A program made the position numbers and the translations under genes. This document shows positions 8,465 to 16,861 of a DNA stretch of 64,000 bases, one piece after another. How positions within the stretch are numbered: the stretch's first letter is position 1; every line of letters begins with the position of its first letter. Under the pieces are notes generated by a model. It was given only the letters and a program-made list of their open reading frames with translations, was not told the origin of the DNA and made no database searches. Source of the stretch: Desulfobacterales bacterium. GTDB taxonomy: Bacteria > Desulfobacterota > Desulfobacteria > Desulfobacterales > JAHEIW01. The stretch is from contig JASJAN010000003.1 of NCBI GenBank assembly GCA_030066985.1, positions 1 through 64,000 on the forward strand, read 5' to 3'.

Positions 8465-10888
8465 TTAGGAAAGTATTTTCTTGCGTTCAGGATCATACAA
8501 AGCCCGTTGGGGCTCGCGTGTGGCGGGGTAAATTTGTTTGGTGCACTCAATTTCATAGCCATCCGAATGACCGCTTTTGTTGGGCGGCACATATCCATAA
8601 GCAATCGTTTTGGCAACACTGTAACCGTAACCGGCGGAGGTGGTCACGCCGATGACCTTGCCCTCATGCAGAATCGGTTCGCTGCCCCGCAGCATAACCG
8701 GTTGATCGGCGTCAATCGTAAATGTGCAAAGCTTCCAGCGCGACCCCTCTTTTTTGGCTTTGACCAATGCCTCACGCCCGAGAAAATCACCCTTGTTTAA
8801 GGCCACGCAGAACCCCAACCCGGCATCATAAGGCGTATATTCAGGTGTCAGTTCGGCTCCCCACAGGCAGTAGCCTTTTTCCAGATGTAGGGAATTGATG
8901 GCCCGGTAACCGGCGTTGGAAATCTCCAGCGGTTGACCGGCATGCCAGAGACTCTCATATACATGACTTGCAAACTCGGTCGGCACATACAGCTCATAGC
9001 CCAATTCACCAACGTAGGTGATCCTTAGGGCGGTGACGGGGGCACTGCCGACGGTGATCGTTTTACATTTGCCGTAACGAAAATTCTCGTTGCTGATGTC
9101 ATCGCGTGTAACTTTTTCAAGCAACTGGCGCGAATGGGGCCCGATCACATTGATCACCGCCAGACCGGCAGTGACTTCCCTGAATGAAACGCTGTCGTCA
9201 GCGGGCATATATTTTTTTATCCATTCGGCATCATGGCGCCCGAAAGCAGTGCCGGTGACCAGAAAAAATTTATCCTCTGCAGTCCGGGCGATGGTCAGAT
9301 CGCATTCGATGGTGCCGCGCGCATTGCACAATTGGGTATAGGTGACACTGCCCACCGGCTTGTCGATATTGTTGGCTGCCAGCCAATTTAAAAAATCCAG
9401 CGATTTAGGACCAGCGATTTCAAATTTGGCAAATGAAGTTTGATCGATCAGCACCACTTTTTCACGAGCGGCCTGATGTTCGTTGCCGACATGTTCAAAC
9501 CAGCTGGGAATGCCAAAGGTTGGCTCGTCTGCGGGCTCGATGCCATCGGGCGCAAACCAGTTGGGTCGCTCCCAACCGTATTTGGCACCGAAGACAGCCC
9601 CTTTCTCTTTGAGAAGCGCATACAGCGGTGTGCGCCGGATCCCGCGCGCCGATTCGTGCTCTTCGTTGGGCCAGTGAATGGTGTAGTGCTTACCGTAAAT
9701 TTCCCGGGTGCGCTCCAGGTTGTAGGACCGGCTGCGGTGGTGCGGCCCGAGCCGGCGAATATCCAATGGCCAGATATTCAGGCTGGGTTCGCCAGCGATG
9801 ATCCACTCGGCCATCATTTTACCGGCGCCGCCGGCGGCGGCAATACCAAAGGCATTGAAGCCTACGGCCACATAACAATTGTCCAGCTCCGGTGCCGGCC
9901 CCATGATGGCATTGCCGTCTGGTGTGAAAGCTTCCGGGCCGTTGATAAGCCTGGATATACCAACAGACTGCAGACAGGGGGTGCGCCGAATGGCCGGCTC
10001 AGCCAGCTGCATAAATTGCTCAGTTTTGGAATCAAGCAAACGTGAAGAAAAATCATTGGGTACTTGATCAACTGCCCAGGGAATGCCATTTCTTTCGTAC
10101 CCGCCCATCACCAGTGCGCCGACCTCGCCTTTATAATAGATCAGGTTGTCCTTGTCGCGGATGGTCGGCAGTCTTTTCGGAACCCCCTCGATCACCTCGC
10201 TCACCAGATACTGATGCTGAAAAGGCACCACCGGCGTATTGACCCCCAACATTTGACCCATCTGGTAACCCCACATGCCACTGCAGTTAACCACGATTTC
10301 GCACTGGATATCACCCTGCGTGGTTTTGACAGCCGAGACCCTTTTGCGACCGAATTCAAACCCGGTCACCAAAGTATGGCGATAGATCTTGACCCCGTGC
10401 CTGCGCGCCCCTCTGGCCAGCGCTTGGGTAATGCCCGACGGATCAGCCTGGCCATCGGTGGGCATAAAGGCAGCGCCGATGAGGCCGTCCAGCGAAATGA
10501 TCGGGCAAAGATCATAGGCCTCTTGCGGCGTTATCATGTGCATTTCCAACCCAAAACTGCGTGCGGTGGTGGCCCCCCTTTTTAGCTCCAGCATGCGCTC
10601 TGCAGTACTGGCCAAATGCAGACAGCCGGTTTGCTGCCAACCCGTATTTAATCCGGTTTCAGCTTCGAGCTGTTCGTAAAGGTTGACGCTGTATTGCAGC
10701 ATGCGGGTGAGGTTGCGATCCGAGCGCAGCTGTCCGACCAGACCAGCTGCATGCCAGGTAGAACCGCTGGTCAACTCATCTTTTTCAACCAGCACCACAT
10801 CCGGCCATCCCATCTTGGCCAGATGGTAAGCCGTGCTACAGCCAACAATGCCGCCACCTATAATAACAACCTGTGCGCTGTCCTTCAC
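8465..10888 (-). CDS. FAD oxidoreductase-GcvT fusion, dimethylglycine/sarcosine dehydrogenase-like
   Basis: 807 aa. N-terminal FAD domain with dinucleotide motif GGGIVGCSTAYH (about 11-22) and the STWHAAGL motif whose histidine aligns with the covalent-FAD site of the DMGDH/SARDH family. A middle FAO-type linker (about 370-430) is followed by aminomethyltransferase (GcvT) N and C domains (about 435-800). Family members oxidatively demethylate N-methylated glycines and pass the one-carbon unit to tetrahydrofolate. Start is GTG at 10888 with GGAG 7 bp upstream. Length matches the family. It lies downstream of the aminotransferase and alanine dehydrogenases and fits a role in catabolism of N-methyl amino acids, possibly the solute imported by the nearby ABC system; this is inference. 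Confidence 0.88.
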   Translation of the reverse strand: MKDSAQVVIIGGGIVGCSTAYHLAKMGWPDVVLVEKDELTSGSTWHAAGLVGQLRSDRNLTRMLQYSVNLYEQLEAETGLNTGWQQTGCLHLASTAERMLELKRGATTARSFGLEMHMITPQEAYDLCPIISLDGLIGAAFMPTDGQADPSGITQALARGARRHGVKIYRHTLVTGFEFGRKRVSAVKTTQGDIQCEIVVNCSGMWGYQMGQMLGVNTPVVPFQHQYLVSEVIEGVPKRLPTIRDKDNLIYYKGEVGALVMGGYERNGIPWAVDQVPNDFSSRLLDSKTEQFMQLAEPAIRRTPCLQSVGISRLINGPEAFTPDGNAIMGPAPELDNCYVAVGFNAFGIAAAGGAGKMMAEWIIAGEPSLNIWPLDIRRLGPHHRSRSYNLERTREIYGKHYTIHWPNEEHESARGIRRTPLYALLKEKGAVFGAKYGWERPNWFAPDGIEPADEPTFGIPSWFEHVGNEHQAAREKVVLIDQTSFAKFEIAGPKSLDFLNWLAANNIDKPVGSVTYTQLCNARGTIECDLTIARTAEDKFFLVTGTAFGRHDAEWIKKYMPADDSVSFREVTAGLAVINVIGPHSRQLLEKVTRDDISNENFRYGKCKTITVGSAPVTALRITYVGELGYELYVPTEFASHVYESLWHAGQPLEISNAGYRAINSLHLEKGYCLWGAELTPEYTPYDAGLGFCVALNKGDFLGREALVKAKKEGSRWKLCTFTIDADQPVMLRGSEPILHEGKVIGVTTSAGYGYSVAKTIAYGYVPPNKSGHSDGYEIECTKQIYPATREPQRALYDPERKKILS

Positions 10889-10957
10889 ATTTGTACTCCT
10901 CGGTTCGGAGAGTTCAGCTTGATTACAATCTACGTTAAAAACACTTCCAATCGGAAA

Positions 10958-11054
10958 GGGTTGAGCCCGTTACCCGTTAGCCCGTTGATCCGTAAAAAAG
11001 AAGGGAAGACCTACCATATAATACAACGGGCTCAACGGGCCCAACCGGCCAACC
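10958..11054. repeat. Inverted pair of CGTTGAGCCCGTTAGC-type word arrays
   Basis: Left array 10958-10987 repeats GTTGAGCCC/GTTACCC/GTTAGCCC words; right array 11024-11054 carries the opposite-strand words (AACGGGCTC, AACGGGCCC, AACCGGCC). The two can pair into a long imperfect hairpin with an AT-rich loop. The same word family recurs at 40628-40729 and 49709-49773. Confidence 0.8.
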
Positions 11055-11125
11055 TAAATAATTGTTCTACAATATTTGAAAATAGGATCTATCGAGTCTG
11101 CTAAATATTTAGACTAATTTATAGT

Positions 11126-12217
11126 CTATCCAAAGTAGTCCCGGATAAACGCGATAAAGCGCTCATTTTCTTCATCGACACCAGGAGTGACGCGAAAATA
11201 GCCGCTTTTACCGTGGATGTCACCAATGCGCTTTAAATACACTTTATGCGTCTGAATGGCCGCATCCAGGATTTCAGAGGTGGTTTTGCCGGTCATGGAC
11301 GCATCCACGAGCATATAGTTGCCGTGGGCCGGATAGGGCTTGAGCCCCAGTTTCTCTAACTCCTCACTAAAGCGATCCATCCAGCTGTTGTTGTGTTTGA
11401 CCTTGGCTTCGACTTCGGCCGGATGATCAAAAATGGCTTCTGCGGCTGCGGCCGACATCAGGCTGACATTCCAGGGCAAAAACATGGTGTTGAAGGCCTT
11501 GATCATCTCTTCTGATCCCAGCACAAAGCCGAAACGAATACCGGCAAATCCATGGGCTTTGGAGAGCGTAACGGACAAAAACACGTGGGGATATTTTTTG
11601 ATCAGCGGTGCTGTGGTTTTTCTTTCGGGTGTATAGGCGGCATAGGCCTCATCAATACACAACGGGATTCCAGTTTCGCAGAACCGGATCAGATCGTCAT
11701 CATCGATAAATACACCGGTGGGGTTGTTAGGATTGATCACCAGCAGCAATTTGGTCTTATCGGTGATGGCATTAAGCATGCCGTCGACATCGTACTGCAA
11801 ATCACCCTCGCGCAGGGGAATTTGCACCGCCTTGCAACCGCATAATTCTGCCCGTACCGGAAACAATTCAAAAGTCGGGGTGGACATGATGATTTCTTCC
11901 CCGGGTTGCATGAAAATGCGCATCATGGCATCGATGGTCTCCGAAGAGCCATTGCACAGCGCAACATTATCCGGGCCCAGATCATACATCTGTCCTATCT
12001 TGGTGCGCAGGGCCTTGAAGCTGTCCGGATACCAATTGCCGTGCCGCGCTGCATCGGCAACGGCCTCAATAATTTTTTCAGACGGCTGAATTGGATTCTC
12101 ATTCAGCATCAGACGAGCATGATCCGGCTGGGCCCAGGCTTTATCCAGAATGCTGGTGTTATATTCTCTGGCCGACATCAGCCAGGGCACGAACCAATCC
12201 TTCAATTCCTTTTTCAT
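11126..12217 (-). CDS. HisC-like PLP-dependent aminotransferase
   Basis: 363 aa, fold-type I aminotransferase of the histidinol-phosphate aminotransferase branch. Seen: the early MLNENP motif, NGSSETID in the cofactor-binding loop, INPNNPTG, the Asp of CIDEAYAAY, the Schiff-base lysine in TLSKAHGFAGIRFG, and the C-terminal arginine region GYFRVTPG. The longer N-terminus and isolation from other his genes suggest a catabolic or specialised transaminase rather than histidine synthesis. ATG at 12217 has AAGGAG upstream. It lies between the alanine dehydrogenases and the FAD-GcvT gene on the same strand. After its stop a 7-bp hairpin (TAGACTA...TAGTCTA) includes the stop codon. Confidence 0.82.
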   Translation of the reverse strand: MKKELKDWFVPWLMSAREYNTSILDKAWAQPDHARLMLNENPIQPSEKIIEAVADAARHGNWYPDSFKALRTKIGQMYDLGPDNVALCNGSSETIDAMMRIFMQPGEEIIMSTPTFELFPVRAELCGCKAVQIPLREGDLQYDVDGMLNAITDKTKLLLVINPNNPTGVFIDDDDLIRFCETGIPLCIDEAYAAYTPERKTTAPLIKKYPHVFLSVTLSKAHGFAGIRFGFVLGSEEMIKAFNTMFLPWNVSLMSAAAAEAIFDHPAEVEAKVKHNNSWMDRFSEELEKLGLKPYPAHGNYMLVDASMTGKTTSEILDAAIQTHKVYLKRIGDIHGKSGYFRVTPGVDEENERFIAFIRDYFG

Positions 12218-12248
12218 TGCGATCTCCTTCTGCTTTAAATCTTTATTG

Positions 12249-12396
12249 GTTTCAGGTGTCAGTGTTCAGGTGTGAGTATCAAGCCCGCAGGGCCTATCTA
12301 TTGTCTTTAAGCCTCTGAGACGTGTGCGGTTTGTCATAATTTTAATTTTGCTATTCCAACGTGTGACCTGACACCTGACACCCGAAACCTGACACC
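12249..12396. repeat. Inverted pair of GTGTCAGGTTTC-type word arrays
   Basis: Left array 12249-12277 has TTCAGGTGTCAG and TTCAGGTGTGAG words; right array 12363-12396 has CCTGACACC, CCTGACACCC, GAAACCTGACACC. They are mutually complementary and flank an 85-bp spacer in the gap between alanine dehydrogenase and aminotransferase genes. A sister copy lies at 38657-38800. Confidence 0.85.
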
Positions 12397-12424
12397 TTTT
12401 GATAACTTACACCTGAAAGCTATC

Positions 12425-13540
12425 TTATTTGATTAGCTTTTCAATTGGCGTGAAATCCAGCCCAAACGCCTCAGCGACCCCATCATAGGTGACCTTGCCT
12501 TTGACCACGTTGGCGCCGTATTTGATCTCAGGATTTTCCTGCATGGCTTTTTTCCAGCCCTTGTTGGCGATTTCCACTGCGTACGGCAGGGTGGCATTGG
12601 TTAGTGCCAGGGTGGAGGTTTTGGGTACCGCGCCCGGCATGTTGGCCACGCAGTAATGGACCACACCTTCAACTTCGTAGATCGGTTCGCCGTGGGTGGT
12701 GGCTTTGGCTGTCTCGAAGCATCCGCCCTGATCAATGGCCACATCCACCAGCACCGCCCCTTTTTTCATGGTTTTGAGCATCTCCCGGGTGATCAAACGC
12801 GGGGCCTTGGCACCCGGAATCAGCACGGCACCGACGACCACATCGGCCTCTTTGATCAGCCGACGCACGGTGGTCGGCTTGGACATCAACAAAAAGCAGT
12901 TGCTGGGCATCACATCACTTAAATAACGTAAGCGCTCCAGGTTCATATCCAGGATATAGACCTTGGCCCCCAAACCACAGGCCATTTTAGCGGCATTGGT
13001 ACCCACTATGCCGCCACCGATAATGACCACCGTGCCCGGGTCAACGCCAGGCACGCCCCCGAGCAAAACACCGTGGCCGCCATGGGCCATTTCCAGGTAC
13101 TTGGCGCCCTGCTGGATTGCCATGCGGCCGGCCACTTCGCTCATCGGCGTCAGCAGCGGTAAAGACCCGTCGTCTTTTTGAATGGTCTCGTAGGCAATAC
13201 CGATGGATCCGCTTTTGATCAGAACATGGGTCAATTCCTCGGCCGCTGCCAGATGCAGATAGGTAAAAATGATCTGATCCTTACGGATCAGATCATATTC
13301 AGCCGGCAGCGGCTCTTTGACATGCATCACCATATCGGCCCGTTTAAAAATCTCTTTGGGGGTGTTAATGATTTCTGCACCGGCAGTTTTGTAAGTTTTA
13401 TTATCAAATCCGCTGCCCATGCCGGCATTTTTTTCAACCAGAACTTCGTGACCGTTTTGTCGCATGACTTCCACACCGGCAGGTGTCATGCATACGCGAT
13501 TTTCCTCAGCCTTAATTTCTTTTAAAATGCCTACAATCAT
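12425..13540 (-). CDS. ald: Alanine dehydrogenase, copy 1
   Basis: 371 aa from the ATG at 13540 (AAAAGGAG upstream); an open frame to 13567 adds nine residues without support. Catalyses NAD-dependent oxidative deamination of L-alanine to pyruvate and ammonia, or the reverse. N-terminal substrate region MIVGILKEIKAEENRV, catalytic Lys/His region (HVKEPLPAEY, YLHLAAAEEL), NAD Rossmann motif IGGGIVGTNAAKMA, and conserved GACFE-like block as DQGGCFETAKATTH. Closely similar to the next gene upstream but clearly diverged, so an old tandem duplication. In this setting it could channel transaminated nitrogen into pyruvate plus ammonium. Confidence 0.93.
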   Translation of the reverse strand: MIVGILKEIKAEENRVCMTPAGVEVMRQNGHEVLVEKNAGMGSGFDNKTYKTAGAEIINTPKEIFKRADMVMHVKEPLPAEYDLIRKDQIIFTYLHLAAAEELTHVLIKSGSIGIAYETIQKDDGSLPLLTPMSEVAGRMAIQQGAKYLEMAHGGHGVLLGGVPGVDPGTVVIIGGGIVGTNAAKMACGLGAKVYILDMNLERLRYLSDVMPSNCFLLMSKPTTVRRLIKEADVVVGAVLIPGAKAPRLITREMLKTMKKGAVLVDVAIDQGGCFETAKATTHGEPIYEVEGVVHYCVANMPGAVPKTSTLALTNATLPYAVEIANKGWKKAMQENPEIKYGANVVKGKVTYDGVAEAFGLDFTPIEKLIK

Positions 13541-13585
13541 TTCTGGCTCCTTTTCACTAGAGTTCATTCCCTAAAAAACATCGTT

Positions 13586-13729
13586 GAAGCGGTCTAAGAA
13601 ATAGTAGGTAACGTCTAAGGGCAAGGCGAAAAACGATTCAAAAGTGGAGCATACATGATAGTATTCGAGCATTTTGAATCGGTTTTCAACACAGCTATTA
13701 GGCGTTAGATGCATTTTTGAGACCGCTTC
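13586..13729 (-). repeat. Stop-anchored long hairpin, element 1 (after alanine dehydrogenase copy 2)
   Basis: 144 bp. In the direction of the upstream gene the left arm starts on the last base of its TAG stop: arm GAAGCGGTCT, then CAAAAATGCATCTAACGCC, an inner pair GATTCAAAA/TTTTGAATC around ATAC...GTAT, and the right arm AGACCGCTTC at the far end. No U-run follows. Aligns along its whole length with elements at 29168-29311 and 34392-34536. Confidence 0.9.
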
Positions 13730-14841
13730 TAAAGAAGTTTATCGATGGCCGTATATTTCAAACCGAACGCATCTGCAACCCCACTATAGGTCACTTTGCC
13801 CTCCACGACATTAGCGCCGCGTTTGATTTCAGCATTTTCCTGCATGGCTTTTTTCCAGCCTTTATTGGCGATCTCCACCGCATACGGTAGCGTGGCATTG
13901 TTTAAGGCCAGAGTTGATGTTCTGGGCAGCGCCCCTGGCATGTTGCTGACCGCATAATGGACTATGCCATCGACCGTATAAGTTGGATCGGCATGGGTCG
14001 TTTCTTTGGATGTCTCAAAGCAGCCGCCTTGATCGATGGAAACATCCACCAGAACCGATCCTTTCTTCATACTCTTGATCACATCACGGCTGACCAGGGC
14101 TGGCGTTTTGCTGCCAGGCACCAAAACGGCACCCACGACAACATCAGCTTTGGGAAGCACCTCGCGAATGGCCGCCGGGCTGGACATCAGGGTGATACAA
14201 TGGCCCGGCATGACATCACTCAAATAGCGCAAGCGATTCAGGTCAATATCGAGAATGTATACTTTGGCGCCCAGGCCGCAGGCAAGTTTGGCGGCATTGA
14301 TGCCGACAACACCACCGCCCAGGATCACAACCGTGGCGGGATCCACTCCCGGCACACCGCCCAGCAAGACACCGTGACCGCCCTGGGCCATTTCGAGATA
14401 TTTGGCCCCCTGCTGAATCGCCATGTCCCCAGCGACTTCGCTCATCGGTTTGAGCAAAGGTAGAGATCCATTGTCATTTTGGATGGTTTCATAGGCAATT
14501 CCGATGATCCCGCAATCAACCATGGTTTGGGTCACTTCTTCGGAGGCAGCAAGATGGAGATAGGCAAAATATATCTGACCCTTTTTAAGAAGTTCATATT
14601 CGCTTGGCTGCGGCTCCTTGACGCGCAGAATCATATCTGACCGCTCGAAAATCGTCCCTGATTGGTCCACAATTTCCGCTCCGGCATTTTTATATAGCGC
14701 GTTGTCGAACCCACTGGGATTGCCGGCATCTTTTTCGACCAGGATCGAATGGCCGTTTTGCAGCATAAATTCAACCCCGCCGGGAGACATCGCCACCCGA
14801 TTCTCATCAGCCTTGATTTCTTTTAGAACGCCGATAATCAT
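13729..14841 (-). CDS. ald: Alanine dehydrogenase, copy 2
   Basis: 370 aa, same family and domain order as the neighbouring copy: MIIGVLKEIKADENRV at the start, RVKEPQPSEY and YLHLAASEEV in the substrate domain, LGGGVVGINAAKLA as NAD motif, DQGGCFETSKETTH near the active site. The ATG at 14841 follows AGGGGATC and lies 23 bp after the HAD gene, so both are likely one transcript. Having two intact copies in tandem suggests distinct regulation, substrate (alanine versus N-methyl-alanine, serine or similar) or dosage; sequence alone cannot decide. Confidence 0.93.
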   Translation of the reverse strand: MIIGVLKEIKADENRVAMSPGGVEFMLQNGHSILVEKDAGNPSGFDNALYKNAGAEIVDQSGTIFERSDMILRVKEPQPSEYELLKKGQIYFAYLHLAASEEVTQTMVDCGIIGIAYETIQNDNGSLPLLKPMSEVAGDMAIQQGAKYLEMAQGGHGVLLGGVPGVDPATVVILGGGVVGINAAKLACGLGAKVYILDIDLNRLRYLSDVMPGHCITLMSSPAAIREVLPKADVVVGAVLVPGSKTPALVSRDVIKSMKKGSVLVDVSIDQGGCFETSKETTHADPTYTVDGIVHYAVSNMPGALPRTSTLALNNATLPYAVEIANKGWKKAMQENAEIKRGANVVEGKVTYSGVADAFGLKYTAIDKLL

Positions 14842-14864
14842 TTTGATCCCCTAAATGTTTGAGT

Positions 14865-15629
14865 TCAATTTGAGAAGAATTCGATTAATTGCTGGGCATG
14901 CAAAACGCCGTCAAATTCAAAAGGCTTATTAGATTGTTTCAGCTCACCCTTCTCGCCATCAGGGTCCCCCAGGGAGGTTACCACGATCGAGGCCGGGCTT
15001 AAGTCTTCATTTTCGGTATAGATGTTGGTGGTGGCCACCGATCGCAGACCGGCTGCCTCGGCCGCCAGCAACCCGTTGCGCGAGTCCTCAATCACAATAC
15101 ACTCATCGGGCGACAGGCCGGATTTTTCCAACGCCAGCAGGTAAATCTCCGGATCCGGTTTTTTCTTGCTGACGATATCTCCGGCCAGCACAAACTCAAG
15201 GTTAATGTCGCCCAGCATGCCTTTAGCGATCGCATTGGCCGAGCGTTCGTTGGCCGTTGTGCAGACTCCCAGTCGCAACCCGGCTGCCGTGGCTTCCCGC
15301 ATCAGCCGATGCACTCCGGCTCTAAGGGGCAGGATGCCGCTTTCAATCATCTCCACAAAAATAGCGGTTTTCTTCTTGTGCAGGCTTAGCAAAAATTCAT
15401 TGTCTTTTTCGACGATACCTTCCAGCAAAATGCCTTTTTCAGTGAAATAATGGCGCATGCGTTCCTTGCCACCCGATATCTGAAGCAGCTCGCCATAGGT
15501 GTCGACATCCCAATCAAAATCATAACCGGATGCTTTAAACATATTGTTAAAGGCCACCCGGTGACCATCTTTTTCGGTATCGATGATCACCCCGTCCTGA
15601 TCCCAGAAAATGGCTTTTAGCTCTGACAT
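14865..15629 (-). CDS. HAD phosphatase, CbbY-like
   Basis: 254 aa subfamily IA HAD hydrolase. Motif I is WDQDGVIID (nucleophile Asp and general acid Asp two residues later), motif II CTTANERS, motif III KKPDPEIY, motif IV VIEDSRNGLLAAEAAG. Overall wording resembles CbbY-type sugar bisphosphate phosphatases. ATG at 15629 has GGGAGGAG upstream. It sits between a class II aldolase and an alanine dehydrogenase, so it may dephosphorylate a sugar-phosphate in the same pathway as the aldolase. Confidence 0.82.
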   Translation of the reverse strand: MSELKAIFWDQDGVIIDTEKDGHRVAFNNMFKASGYDFDWDVDTYGELLQISGGKERMRHYFTEKGILLEGIVEKDNEFLLSLHKKKTAIFVEMIESGILPLRAGVHRLMREATAAGLRLGVCTTANERSANAIAKGMLGDINLEFVLAGDIVSKKKPDPEIYLLALEKSGLSPDECIVIEDSRNGLLAAEAAGLRSVATTNIYTENEDLSPASIVVTSLGDPDGEKGELKQSNKPFEFDGVLHAQQLIEFFSN

Positions 15630-15727
15630 ATCTTCTCCTCCCCCCTGTATGACTATCTACAAAATGAAAGCAAATTCTAAAAAATAACTTAAGTTAAATC
15701 AGTCTTAATAATTGTTTGTACATGTAT

Positions 15728-15939
15728 AAAGCTGAGCCTAAAATAATAGATCACGCTCATGGACACGGCGTAAAGCGTTTCAAAAACGGAGCGTACACGC
15801 TAGTACGCGAGTATTTTGAAACGGTTTAATGCACACCTTAATCTTCATGAAATAGATGTGTAATCCATTTATCCTGGATAACACAGCCCATGGGCGCCTG
15901 TCCGCCTCGGGCGGGTTAGATACATTTTCGGCCAGCTTT
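15728..15939 (-). repeat. Stop-anchored long hairpin, element 4 (after aldolase, with insertion)
   Basis: 212 bp. Left arm AAAGCTGGCC starts on the last base of the aldolase TAA stop, followed by GAAAATGTATCTAAC; the core GTTTCAAAATACTCGCGTAC...GTACGCTCCGTTTTTGAAAC and right arm ending CAGCTTT match the other elements. About 65 bp of extra GC-rich and other sequence (CCCGCCCGAGGCGG region) is inserted between the TCTAAC box and the inner hairpin. The arms are imperfect (AAAGCTGgCC against GGCtCAGCTTT). Confidence 0.8.
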
Positions 15940-16814
15940 TAGGCCTTGTTAGTGCTGCCGAGTAATTCAATCCAATATTTAATCTTATCTTTAATCGCCG
16001 CGTTGACAGCCACATCGATTTTCCCCGGATTGAATTGATCCCGGTTTTCTGAAATATAGTCGTAAGTCGTATCGATCAAGGTGTGCTTCAGGTCAGTGGA
16101 AACATTAAATTTGGATCCCCCCAGGGCAATCAGGTTTTTGACGACATCCGGCTTCAACCCTGTGCCGCCGTGGATCACCAGAGGTACGCGCACTTGCTGG
16201 CCGTTAATTAGGGCAGCGATTTTTTCCAGGCGCTCAAAATCGATTTTGGGATTCTTGGTTTTGTATACCCCATGGGCGGTACCAATACCAGGGGCAAAAA
16301 TATCGACACCGGTCTGATCGACAAAGGTCAGCGCCTGCTCGGGGTCACACAACTCCACCTCGCTTTCGGCCACCCGCACCTGATCCTCAACCCCGGATAC
16401 GGTGCCCAGCTCGCCCTCGACTGAAATGCCGCCGGCAGCGTGGCAATAGTCCACCACAGCTTTGGTCTGGCGGATATTTTCGGAAAATTCTTGTTTGGAG
16501 GCATCAATCATAATATTGGTGTAACCGGCATCGGCGCACACCTGACAGAATTCAACATCCGCACAGTGGTCCAGGTGCAAACAGATCGGAATAGGCGCCT
16601 CAGCTGCGAGGGTTTTATAGATCGCGCCGACAACCTGGGGTTTTAAAAATTTTGACGGCGCCACCGAGCACTGCAGAATCAGCGGTGCGTTCAGCTCAAT
16701 GGCCGCTTCCACCACCGCCTCCATTTGTATCAAATTGGTGCAATTAAACGCACCGACAGCATATTTTTCAGCCGTTGCCTTCAGCAGCATCTCTTTAGCA
16801 TTAACGATCGCCAT
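15939..16814 (-). CDS. Class II fructose-bisphosphate-type aldolase
   Basis: 291 aa zinc-dependent (beta/alpha)8 aldolase of the FBA/tagatose/ketose-bisphosphate group. Metal ligands are visible in LHLDHCAD (His plus Asp), GTAHGVY (His) and PLVIHGGTGL (His); VEGELGTVSGVED forms the conserved glutamate loop. It cleaves or makes a ketose bisphosphate using DHAP. ATG at 16814 has GAGGAGG upstream. It lies 47 bp downstream of the GntR regulator gene and is probably under its control. With the CbbY-like phosphatase, it suggests sugar-phosphate handling, but specific substrate is open. Confidence 0.88.
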   Translation of the reverse strand: MAIVNAKEMLLKATAEKYAVGAFNCTNLIQMEAVVEAAIELNAPLILQCSVAPSKFLKPQVVGAIYKTLAAEAPIPICLHLDHCADVEFCQVCADAGYTNIMIDASKQEFSENIRQTKAVVDYCHAAGGISVEGELGTVSGVEDQVRVAESEVELCDPEQALTFVDQTGVDIFAPGIGTAHGVYKTKNPKIDFERLEKIAALINGQQVRVPLVIHGGTGLKPDVVKNLIALGGSKFNVSTDLKHTLIDTTYDYISENRDQFNPGKIDVAVNAAIKDKIKYWIELLGSTNKA

Positions 16815-16861
16815 TTTTTCCTCCTCAATGATGTATGCGTGATGCTTCTAATGTTTGACCG

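Noticed and set aside
10958-11054. CRISPR array
   Set aside because: Words are too short, degenerate and inverted rather than direct; no uniform spacers and no cas genes.
13586-13729. Simple rho-independent terminator
   Set aside because: No U-run, length about 145 bp with several nested helices, and conserved sequence boxes shared with other copies.
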